A model generated the notes under the pieces. It worked only from the letters and a program-made list of their open reading frames with translations. It was not told the origin of the DNA and did not search any database. A DNA stretch of 64,000 nt from Eudromia elegans (taxonomy: Eukaryota > Chordata > Aves > Tinamiformes > Tinamidae): contig PTEX01000230.1 in the NCBI GenBank assembly GCA_003342815.1, positions 18,448-82,447 of the forward strand. Reading direction: 5' to 3'. The first letter of the stretch is position 1. Each line of letters begins with the position of its first letter. This document shows positions 45,951 through 57,143 of the stretch, in pieces. A program made the translations under genes and the position numbers.

Positions 45951-48900
45951 GTGGTAACAGCCCCAAGCAGGGTTTGCACCTACTTCAGAACGCATTTGAA
46001 TGATTTGCATGCAACAGGTTGTGGAATGCAACGTTTATGTAGTTTAAATATTTAAATAGCTTTTTTTTTTTTTTTTTTAAAGGCAAGTAATTTTTATCAT
46101 GTATTACGGCCCCAGAGAGACAGATGTGTCACAGGAACCAGTACGAAATGGGTAAGAGGGGGTATGGCAATCACATCAGCTGCCTTTTTGCTGAAAGAGC
46201 TGTTAAATTGTGCCCCTGAGTATGTGTACATATAACTGCATGAATAGTAAGTGGTAACTCTCATGTTCTTGTTTTCTCTTTCTTAGAAATATCGTAACAG
46301 ATGTGCTGAAATACACAAAATTAACTCAGTAATGGGAAAGCAATGAGAAGAATAAGTAAACATACAACAAATTCAAAGTTATCTTGTTTGTTTTAACAGA
46401 ATCCTTATTTAGGCTAGATTCTGATGACTAAAAGAAGATAATAGGCAAAACAGTGTGAATTAATTAACAAAACTACATAAACTTATCTAGTCTGATGATT
46501 TTAAATTCTGGTGCTTGAGGATGCACAGTAAAATAAGAATCGCAATGTGTCTGTTTTAAAAAAAAATACTTAAGTTGCTCATTTGCTTAATAAGATTTTT
46601 AGTTTTGAATTGAGCATTTTTGGTCATTCAAAGCTCTTTTCTAGAAAATGCAAATAGCATATTCAAAGTTATTGTTATAAAATTTTGAAAAAAAGCCCCA
46701 TAAATATTATAATGGCAANTAAAACAAGAGGTACTGTTACTTGGTAATAGGGAAATGTTATTTTTCCTGTAGCTGAAGTAGTCCAGTCCAACATTAAATT
46801 GAGTCAATAGAAAGATTTNTGTTGTCTTTCGTAGGTGATGGATCAGGCTTAAAGAGAGATAAAAGCATCTTCAACAAAACCAATTTGCTTTATGGATCTG
46901 CATGTGTAGACAAACTTAATTTTAATTCTGCTGATGAAGAATAGGCTTGATTTCATGTTTGTCTTGCAGAATAGCACTGTGTAATAATAGCAGAATATAG
47001 TAGAGGTTGCATTATTCCTGGATGCCANTTATAGCTGGCAGGAAGTTTGGGCTGTATGCACAATTGAACGGCTGTGCACTCCCAGTANTACATATATGCG
47101 TTAGATATCAAAGGACTACAAGAATGCAGTCTACTTAAATTTGAANCTAATATTCTCCAAAAAACTACCCATCCTCTAGCATTTCTGCAGAGTTTTGGTT
47201 AATGCTGTAACTCCTGGCCTATTGCTTTAGCTGCATTGATTCCATATATGTTTAATACAGTGTCGGAATGAATATCTGTCTAACATTGCTTAGAAGGTGC
47301 TTAACATTGCAAGCCAGCATTCTTTAACAAGNGCATAAAACTTTCAGCTGTTGTCACAGTCAGCAACTTGGTTTCTCAGCACAACACAGCAAGCAATAGA
47401 AAGGTTNGTTTGAGTCTGTGGAATGAATTCCAGTGAGAACAGCTAATTACAACCACTGGTCTGGGATTTTTTTTCTAGAAAATACTATTGTATTCCTTAA
47501 TTTCTGTTGGATTTCTCATAGTGAATGGTAATCATTTGTCTGAGATATGTGACAGAAAAACACATTGCGGTAAAAATTGTTCCTCCTAGCTCATTAAAAT
47601 CTATTGAAGATATTGATCTGAAGTNGTAGGTTTATTTAGTCAAATATTAAGAGATTGGGCAAGAAAAGTCATTCCAGAAGTTGGAAGTCATGAAGAGTTG
47701 CACTGTAAGCATAGCACAGCAGAACAGCAGAAGTGCCGGATGATGATCTGGCATCCGGATGATGATCAAGACCTTTGCATCTTATGATCTTATGTCTTTT
47801 AACCATCCTGGTACCCTCCATCCTGTGACAGTAACACTGGCTTCCTGACATGTCACCTGTCTCCATTTTTCCCATACTTTTTCTAGACACCACCCACATT
47901 GCCTTGACACCTCTGTTAGATTCTAGCTTTCTATGATGTCCTGCAGTACTCTCATCTTTCTTTTCTGCTCACCGAGTGCTAGCTGAACACAAGGTAGCAT
48001 GTATCGTGCATTATTTTGTGCAAAAATAGAAAAAAATAAACTGTTTTGTGCTCACTGGCCTGGCAGTAGCATGTGCTCATTATCCAGCTAGCAGGCCAAG
48101 CAGGGCACATAGCTTAAGTGTTCAATGGGAACTTTGAGTCTTTCTCCTTGGCCCAGCTATCGATTTCATGATACTCAGAGAAATTTATTACCACTGAGAC
48201 TTCTGTTCTTCTCTCTATGTCTGAAATTGGCAAGTTGGTTAATATAGATTCTACCATAGCAATGAGCGATTTGGAGGGCTGCATGATATCAAAGTGTGCT
48301 CTGAATATGAGAAAGTTGAAATTAGGGATGAGGGCAGATCCATATCTGTTGTTACCCACTGCCCAAACCAAAATGTCCTTAGCCCTATAAAGATGAAACG
48401 TGAGTAACTGTTTAAATCGGTGTAGGATATTACTGTAGGTAATGTGAACATTTGCAGTGTACTTAAAAAGTGTACTTTTTTTTCTCCAGTCTCTTCATGC
48501 TAGCAAAAATTCAGACGGTTGCAGAAAAGAAGCAGTTCTGCCTTTCCCCAAGCTTCTTCCAGCCCTCTTCTCTTTGCCTATGTTATTATTCATAAAAAAT
48601 AATTTACTGTTGTTTTCAGCAAATCTGTTTTCATCTGGATCAGGCAACTGATGGAGCTAACTCACAACAAGTACATTAACATTAGCAAAAGATAGACAGC
48701 AGGAATCCACAACGTGGGTTAGGAAGTAGAGGGACATGACCATTGTTAGAGAAGTAAATGTAACCATTTAGAAATGTAAGTTCAGCTAGAAATGAGGAAT
48801 CTAGCAGCAGTAGTTTGTTTCAAAATCAGGAAAAATATGTAACTCAAAGTGAACGAACAATAATATGTATTATAGGAGTGATTTAAATATTACAGTTGTC

Positions 48901-50684
48901 TTTTTTACCAATATATATATTTTGCCTACTGATTGGTAACCATTAAAATGTTTTGATTATAGTCTTATGCATAATTTGGTCTTTTTTTTTTCTCCTAACG
49001 AATAGAATACATTCTATACATCTGAGACATTTTGAAAGTTTAGCATAGCATTTATATGGTTTCTTAATTTTTACATAGATTTTAAAGGTAACTATTTAGC
49101 TTATATATGTAATTTTTATCAAGTTTCTAGTGGACACATATGGAAATGGAAATAAATTCATGAAATTTATTCTTAAAGTTTTTTTTTTTAAATTTGCTAT
49201 GAATGTATTTGAACCTTTTTCTTAAAAGGTTTGTTTGTTTTGTACTTTCAGCAAACAAAGATTCATCTATTCAGGAATTTGTCTTAAACAAGGAAGTTTA
49301 TACAGCTAAATAACGCCACTTGTTTTCAACTCAAATTATTTGACCAGAATAAAAATTCTATGTTTCAATATTGCTTACTTTAAAATGTATTTTTAAATAA
49401 TTTTATTTTACAAAGGCAAATGTGTTAAAATAAAATAATTAATTTATTCATTTTTTAATAATTTTATTTTAGAGACCTTAAGAAGTTAGCAGTTAAATCA
49501 AGCACAGAGCCAGGAATCCTGGAAANAAGGTACTTTTCCCCATGTTTAAGAATATTTTAGTGATTGGAGGAAGCTGTTCTTTAAGAAAGCTGGAAAAATA
49601 ACATTCATATTTGTCAAGTTCTAATGATGCTGCAGAATTCTTTGACTTATAATGTGCATGGAAATGACTAATAATTCATTCTATGACACAGCCTTGCTTA
49701 AATTAAGTGCAAGTGCAGCACCATGAAATAATATTTATTATTAAAATTAGAATAAATCACATGACAAGTGAAAATTTATAGTAGATCTAAGATGCAGTGA
49801 TCGCCTTTATGGTTATAATGCCAGTAGATTGCAGTTCGTGGTGTTAGTCTTTAGATGGCATTAGTGCCTTGGTCTTTTTTTTTTTTTTTCTGGTATGTTC
49901 AAGTGTAAATTGAAGGAAAAAAAGAACACAACGGCGTTGACATTTCGTTAAGAGAACACATTCAGCATGCTCAGTATCTAACAAGAAAAAGATAAAAAAA
50001 TGGAAGAGATTTTTTTTTTCACTGGAAGCATAAAGGATGCAGCCACACCCAGAGCAAACAGTTGAGAAATGCCCAATTCTAAGCCTGGTCTTTCTCTGGA
50101 TATTGTACTAAACAACTCTGAGGAGTCGAAAAGCCAATAGGGGACTAGTGTTTCCTGTCCATTCTGCTTTTGCCAGCTATATGCAGGCAAAAAAATAAAC
50201 TGCTTTGTTGTCTTGTTGCCAAGAGAGATTCAAGTGCTTTGGTTGGATAAAGTTCTAGTTCTACTGTATGAAGTGACATTATTGAAGTATGTAGTTAGGA
50301 TTAAGATTGTGAAAAGAAGTATAACAAAGTGCTTTGCTGAAAATAGATTTTTTTTTTTTTTTTTGCAAGCCATTGCTAGTAACATTAGATTTGAATGCGT
50401 GTAATTCTCTGTATAGTGTTATATGAATTCATCTGATGCTGACACATAAATGAATTGTGTATGAATCTCTCTACTCNGGAATAATTTTAACGAAATACCA
50501 AATTAACTAAATGCTGCATTAGTTGAGAGGGTAAAGAGTCAAGCAGGGCTGCCATAGTTATCAATGTAAGTTTCTCCAGAACTGTAGACCCNTTAAACTT
50601 GAAACACATTTCTGAGAAATACTCTTTTACAACATTTTTCGTCTCAGTCTCAAAGCACAGTTTATTCTTAGCAAAATGATGCTA
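45951..50684. other. Intergenic AT-rich stretch
   Basis: No gene recognised; open frames are short and random in composition. Isolated N bases become frequent from 46719 onward. It includes a 13-base direct repeat (ccggatgatgatc at 47736 and 47755) and an AT-rich inverted repeat near 49391-49475. Confidence 0.6.
49391..49475. repeat. AT-rich inverted and direct repeat
   Basis: aaataattttatttta, a 15-base spacer, then taaaataaaataatta (nearly its reverse complement, about 14 of 16), followed by a third, direct copy taataattttatttta. Confidence 0.7.
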
Positions 50685-50790
50685 GATCTATTTTGTAGAT
50701 GAGAAAACTGGAGCATCAAAATTTGATGTGAACATGATGATCCAGGAAGTGTNTCACATGTAAAAATGGAACTTGGATGGGTTTCTGTTC
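50685..50790 (-). mobile_element. MIR SINE fossil (minus orientation)
   Basis: attttgtagatgagaaaact followed by ggagca matches the reverse complement of the MIR core (attttacagatgaggaaact then gaggca). The remainder is worn. MIR is an ancient tRNA-derived SINE shared by amniotes. Confidence 0.6.
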
Positions 50791-51180
50791 TTTATTCTTG
50801 TACCCTTTTTTGTCAGGTTAATTTTTTATTTACTGTACCTGCTGCTGTTTGACATGAGATACTCTGAGCNAGTGTCCATATTGGACGAAGGAAAGCCGTA
50901 ACAATTGTTTTCTCTTTTTTTTTTGAATACTGTAAAAATGCAGAGTGCTTAGAGTAAACACAAGTATCAACAAAACACAGAAAGTATTGAGTACTACTAG
51001 ACTCCCCCTAATAGGATGCTATTCCATGGATTTTTTGCTATTGTTTTCAAAGTCAGGGGTAATCCAGGTTCAGTGTGAGCCTTTAATAATCAAATAGACC
51101 TCAGAGTATATTTTATGCTGACTTTCAGCTCTGTGATATGCAACACTGTGGTTGCATAGGCTTTCAGTGCAGCTGCATCT

Positions 51181-51370
51181 NNNNNNNNNNNNNNNNNNNN
51201 NNNNNNNNNNNNNNNNNNNNNNNNNNNNNNNNNNNNNNNNNNNNNNNNNNNNNNNNNNNNNNNNNNNNNNNNNNNNNNNNNNNNNNNNNNNNNNNNNNNN
51301 NNNNNNNNNNNNNNNNNNNNNNNNNNNNNNNNNNNNNNNNNNNNNNNNNNNNNNNNNNNNNNNNNNNNNN
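51181..51370. other. Assembly gap (190 N)
   Basis: Run of 190 N. The sequence resuming at 51371 is in the middle of a MIR fossil, so its other part probably lies in the gap. Confidence 0.99.
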
Positions 51371-51482
51371 ACTGAGGAGCTTAATGATTCAGTGATTAGT
51401 CCAAGGTCATTCTGTCAGTGGCCCAGCCTTCCTGAAAACACTCCCNGTCTTTTAAGGTACTGTAGCCACTAAATCATACTGG
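51371..51482 (-). mobile_element. MIR SINE fossil (minus orientation) at the gap edge
   Basis: actgagg, then ccaaggtca, then cagtggcccagcc, then gtagccactaaatcatactg follow, in order and spacing, the reverse complement of the MIR consensus (actgagg, ccaaggtcacac, agtggcagagcc, taaccactatgctatactg). The tRNA-like end at 51482 is well preserved. Confidence 0.75.
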
Positions 51483-52403
51483 TTCCCAAATTAAATAGAA
51501 CTTAGAAAACCAAAAATCGTTTTTCATACCATCTAATCTATCTTTTATCTGTAAAAATGCTTCCTGAGATTGCTACCAAAAATACTTTGTTAATAAAGTG
51601 AAGCAAAGACTTTGCTTTAGTATCACATAGTTTGTTTTCTGTTGATATTAATTCAAAGGGTATGGATAGTAGTATGGATATATAAATGTAAGCACAGATT
51701 TTACTGGAACAAAGGAAGCTTGGTCAGCACCTGTAGGGTGAGGTTTTATAAGAGATTTAGCTGATGGAAAATGGGTGCAATTTAAGAAACACAAGAAGTG
51801 CAAAAGGGGAAGGAAAATACCAGTGCAGAAATATATCTTTTCTTTCTCACATTTTTTTAAGTATTTTTATCTCAGAAGGAGATTTATTATTATTTTGTTG
51901 CTTAAATGACATTCACATTNAGTTATCTTTAATATTGTCTTGCCCACTCTGGCATGATGAGTTGGCTGCCATCATCTGCCTTTGCTTTTAGCTTAGAATA
52001 CTGAAATTCTTAACACTTCCAGGGGGGTTTTCATCAGTTGTTTCTGAAATAAAATTCTTCCTGCAGTGATAGCAGACCATCGTTTCATCCAGGTATTAGT
52101 CCAGNGACCAGGCAGGAGAGTGGTGACTAAGACAGATAGCGTCTTTTCCTACTAGATTAGACATTTAATTGTCTGCCAAATTACTCAACTTTCCTCCATC
52201 AGCTCTGGAGCTAACGCCACCTCTATCCTTGCCAAAGAATATTCCCCTATCTTTGGCTTTAATTTAAGCTTTCCAACTTGTGCAGGCTATCTCTGCCTAT
52301 TATTTTTCTGACATCATACGTTTTGCTGTCAGTAATCCAGCAACACACAAATAATTTTTTTTATATGCCTGTAATTTATGCTTCAGAGTTGAGTAAATTG
52401 CTG

Positions 52404-52482
52404 CACTTTAAAATGAATCCAAAGTCTAATGAAATCATTGGAAACATTCCAGTTGACTTCACTGGGCTTTAGATCAGGCCCA
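52404..52482. repeat. Palindromic ancient amniote repeat fossil
   Basis: tgaatccaaag, then ccagttgacttcactgggct, then ttagatcaggcccata match the well-known amniote repeat with gacttcaatgggctttggat followed by caggccc. The two halves are roughly self-complementary (ccaaagtctaatgaaatcat against the reverse of the right half). Confidence 0.55.
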
Positions 52483-53921
52483 TAAGTAGTACTTGTCTGC
52501 CACTGAATCAGAACATATAAAAAACAAACAAAGCAGGACATTTTTTTTTACCGTTCTTAGCCAGTCACAACAATCAAAAATGCCAAACAAAATGTAGAAT
52601 GCAGTTTGAATTATAACTATATCATCCGATGATCCTGAATAAGAATTCCTTCTAAGAGGTAGTTTGACATAAAAAAAAAAAACAACCCACACTTAAATAT
52701 CATTGCATTTAAGGATTTGAAAGAGACTACTTTTATTTTTGATTTTTTAAACATATTTTAATTGGCTACAAGAATAACATGAGTATAACTCTTGGAAAAT
52801 CCATATGAATGCCAAATGTTACTTTTATTTTTGTTTTTATTTTCAAAGATCCCATTCTACATTTTAGAGAAAGTGGAATNCTATAGCTGACACCAAATGT
52901 GTGAGTCACATGTGGGTGTTATAAACACAGTTTACTAATTGAAAAATGAAAAGTTAAAAGTATGTATTTTTTGTTTTATGGAATCCAGGTAGTACTGTGA
53001 GAAAAGGATCGTTTTTCTCCTCCCAGTAATACTAAAAATTGCATAAAGTGTTAAATTTCTCTTGAAGGAACTGGATTTGAAATATTTAAAACAAACATAC
53101 AAACAAAAAAAANCCACACTGAAATATGATTTTTCCCCAGGGCTGCAGCAACCCTTGTAAGGTAAACAAGCTGTAGCACTGTGCTCTTGGTGCAGGTGGC
53201 TAATTAGAGTTCATCACTGTCTTTAATCCCAGAGGAAGGGAGGAAACCTTTTAAATCTATCAAAAATGGAGGTAGTCAAGCTGTAAAGAAAGTCATGACA
53301 AGCTGGCTGTGTAGAAGCTGTGCAAAGAGTTAATTCAATTGGATCTTTAATGAAAATATATTCAATATACTGCTGTATTTATATATATTTGATCTAGGGT
53401 TTAAATCAACTTCTTTTTTGGTATTTATTTATATTTAATTTATGAAATATATATACAACTGTACCTCTGTAGTATCTAGGTGATGATAGATTGAACTATG
53501 GTTCATTAACTGCATGAAAGGAAGATTAACTATGTATTAGGATGACAGGAAAAAAGGTGAAGACCTCCTGATTTTGAACAGGTCACATAAAGTCAGACTC
53601 ACAAATGTGATTTTGTACCTAATTTCTTTTTGATTGTAATGCCGTGGAGAAATTTTCCTTCTGTTTTTGTTAGGTCTGTGAATGTTTCTCCTGACAGCAT
53701 ATCCTCAAAAAGAAAAGGAAAAAAGGGAGGAGAGGAGTGTTTTTCAAGTTGGATTAGCTCTCTGATCTGGTTTATTATTCAGCTCCACAGATGGTTGTAC
53801 TGGAACAAGCAGGGCGTCAGTGCAGGCGTGGAAATGATCAGTCAGGAGGAAGCAGGGCTGGAAGCACTTAGCTGCCATTGTCAGAATGAGATGTGTCTTT
53901 GGAACCAAAGAGATGCGTTTC

Positions 53922-54200
53922 CTCAGGCCTCATCTGCACTGCAAAATTTTCTAATAAAGTTGTCTGTTGTTCACACAAGTTNGTAAGCTGGCAAAAAATA
54001 TCCCTGCTTCAAAGAAACTGTCTTCCCACACCAGACCAGCCCTCAGCTATCACCAATAGTGCCAGCAGCACAGCAACAGTGGCACCTAGAAGTTTCTGTC
54101 CCACTTGTGGCACAGTTTGTTACAGGGATAGCTACAGCGCTTGGGCCAAAGGCAAAGGCCGGTACCTGTTCCAGTGGCACCACAGGGTCAGCAGATGGGA
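53922..54200. mobile_element. Possible old hAT-type MITE fossil
   Basis: Starts ggcctcatctgcactgcaaa then attttc, followed by segments resembling gctggcaaa, gccagcagcacagcaac, ggcacctagaagt, ggcacagtttgttac and atagctaca. This mirrors old amniote elements with gtctacactagaaaatttt ends and repeated gccagtataact-like blocks. A GC-richer composition than the flanks supports a separate origin. Confidence 0.4.
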
Positions 54201-57039
54201 GTCAGTGGGAGCTAGTTCTCACAGTAAGAGGCAAATTTCTTACCAGCCATAGCATGTATTGTCACTTGCTAATCCAAAATATGTAAAATACCTAGTAGGC
54301 AGCTGGAAAACTGGGACAAGGGAAGAAAGTAACAGAAAAGGAAGAGACAAGTATTACTACTTGAAGCAGGGTGCCGACCTACCATAAATCATGCTGTCTT
54401 TGTTTCACTGCTGACAGAATAGGTTTTATTCTGAACAACTGTTTTCCAAGATTACCAGTCTACAAGTATATCTGCATTCATTAGATATAGATTCTCTGAA
54501 TACTGGCAATGATGGTGCTTTAGATCAGGAAAATCTTACAGTTGATTACAACTTATTAAGCATAGTTTTTGCACATAGTTCAGAAATTAAAAATCAGAAA
54601 TTAAAAAAGAGGAAGTTCCCCATTCCATTCACATATGGGAATAATAGTAATGAGATAAGAAAGACTAAAATTTTTTATATACCATCAGGTTTGCAGAACT
54701 CCATTTATCTTTGTTTGGGAGACTCTCTGTTGATATCATAGCACAGTGACTGATATTACACTGCTTGGTAACAGTTCAGGCAGTGAAAATATACTGTACT
54801 ACAAGCAGAAACACACATGATAAAGCAGACTTGTGCACACANCAGCAGGAAATCTTCATAAAGGTAACAAGTGTATCAAGTAGGTGCTATAGCAAAGACA
54901 AAAACAGGATATATACTTTATGATAATTTCCCTTTACAGAATACTTAGTTCAGTTCACTTTCCCATGACTAAGCCAACAACTTTTTCTTTTTCTCTTTTT
55001 TTTTTTTTTTTTTGTTATATTGGTTGCTGACAAGTGATTATGCAAAGACATATAAGCCACTGAAAGCAGAATTGTGTGAAAAGTCTGTTCCTGATCCCCA
55101 TTCCACCTCAACATTTAATTCCTAAATATACTAAATTGAGTTCTCTGGAGCTCAGGGAATGGGTTTATTATAGGCTTTATTATGTTAGTTGCATAAAGAA
55201 TGTCTGCAGTACAAACAGGACTATTCTTTACAGTTTGAAATGGGTATTTTTTATCTTGATTTAGTTCCAAAAGAGCTACACGTCTCAGCACATAAACATT
55301 CCAGTTTATCAAAACACTCGTATTTAGTGAAATACTTAAAAGCTAGGCCTAGTATACAAATGTTCATGTCTGTATTAATATATTCTAGGCTGTAGGTTTT
55401 ACAAGCTCATAATTCTCATTTTGATGGCAGGTGCTGAGGACGTTGGGGACCAGCAGTCTGATTTGGAAAATCAAGACCAAATACCCTATAGTAATAACAA
55501 ATATATGAATGCTCCAAAATTAGGATGATATCTGCTATTGCTTTACATTTTACTTCCTTCATGCAGTAGTATCAATAAACACACTTTTTGTCTTGATAAA
55601 TTTCTCTTACTCATCAAAAATGTGATTTTCTTCTCATCCTTGCATGTAGGAGTACAAGCTTACTACTAAAAGCACAGAGAAAGCCCAGAAGTCTTTCCAT
55701 ATGTTTTCATTGATAGCATTCTCATGGCCACATGTTTTTGCTGTAATCTGAACACAAATTTCCTGAAGTTTTTAACTTATGCAAATTTTCTCTTGAGTTT
55801 AATATTAAGACATCTTTTACACTTTTCAGGTAAAGCTTGATCCTATCATTCCACCACAAGCCTTCAGTATGTAGACTCAAAATACTTTTTCTTCAAAAGA
55901 GTTGTTTAAGATAGCTCGTCATGCTGAAAAGAATATCAATAGCAGTGGGATGCAATACTAGGGAGTAATTGTTTTGCCTGAAGAAAACAGATGCACAGAA
56001 CTGATAATCCAACCCTGCTATCTTAGCTTTTACTCGTCTATTATCAAATAAAATTTTAAAAATATTAAAAATATTAAAATATTTNAAAAAATAGGATCAC
56101 TTTTTTCTAGACTCTGCAAAATTTGAAAATAATATAACTTAGAAACTGAGAAATGTTTTCCCTGTCAGCTGTAGTGAGAATAATGTACAGGAAAAGGTGA
56201 TGTAATGATCATATCACTTACATTATTNTCTCCCTAATGAATAATCTTCTGCACTACAGATGAGCTCACTTACTATTATTGGAATCACATCTGTAGGCTG
56301 CAGTATGCTGCTGAATATACCAGAAGTTTTACGCTGTACAATCTGCTTGTAGCTAACTCTTTTCATTAGAATCACAAAGCTATTATATATGCTACATGCA
56401 GAGTAAATTTTACTCATGAGGAATCCAACAGACAAAAAAAAAAAAAAAGACACAAAGCTTTTATTTGCCGCAGTTGTACTTGGGATTCACACCCTCTCTA
56501 AGACAGCTATATCTTTCTTTGAAAACCAGTCCCAGACTATTATTAGTTTGGAAGATCTAAAACATGTGATGAATATTTTCTATTCTCACTTCAGCCAGAG
56601 CTCACATGATTGACAAGTAGCCTAAGTTTAATTTCAAACTAAGGATGGAAAATCCTCTCAATTCCTATTTGTAGCTTCAAGGCAGACAGTCACTGTGCTC
56701 AGTTGTGAAACTGCAATTTATGAAATGTGCTTTCTCTAAATGATGAATCATATTCTTATTTAAACCTGGTAAAATGAGTAAGGCTGGGAGTCAATTTGGA
56801 ATTCAAGAAATAACATAATTAGAGTCACTGACTAATGTAACTCAGTGTTATAGATGGCCTGAATATACCAGCTTTTATTAATATTAACGAAGCAAGAATG
56901 GACAGAGAATAATGTATTGGGTATAAAAAGTCTAGAANAAAAAAAAATGTTCTTTAGAATTAGCAAATTACCTGTTGATATTCACTTTCCATTCATTTAA
57001 CCTAGTAATTGTAGTGGACTTGAAATAATGCTAGGAGCA

Positions 57040-57143
57040 TTTTAAGCTGTGAATCGGAAAGAGTTAAGCAAATGCTTAAAGTTGCATGGAGTTTTAAGCT
57101 GTGATTCGCAAAGGGTTAAGCAAACGCTTAAAGCTGCATGGAG
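57040..57143. repeat. 52-bp tandem duplication of a palindromic amniote repeat fragment
   Basis: Two copies (57040-57091 and 57092-57143), about 90% alike. Each holds the hairpin ttaagcaaatgcttaa or ttaagcaaacgcttaa and a gaatcgg/gattcgc motif. The units resemble the common amniote repeat with tttaagcatgtgcttaa and gaatcgggg. Confidence 0.65.

Larger units (their letters stand above)
50791..57039. other. Intergenic stretch with scattered repeat fossils
   Basis: Apart from the gap and the fossils listed separately, I see no gene. An AT-rich block with tattta-type runs lies at about 53350-53460. Isolated N bases continue. Confidence 0.55.

Noticed and set aside
51138-51472. Open frames crossing the N gap
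   Set aside because: Almost entirely unknown bases; the real sequence on the right side is a MIR fossil.
53630-54286. Overlapping plus-strand frames of 75-119 codons
   Set aside because: No protein similarity seen, and the overlap with a probable DNA-transposon fossil explains the GC-richer composition and open frames.
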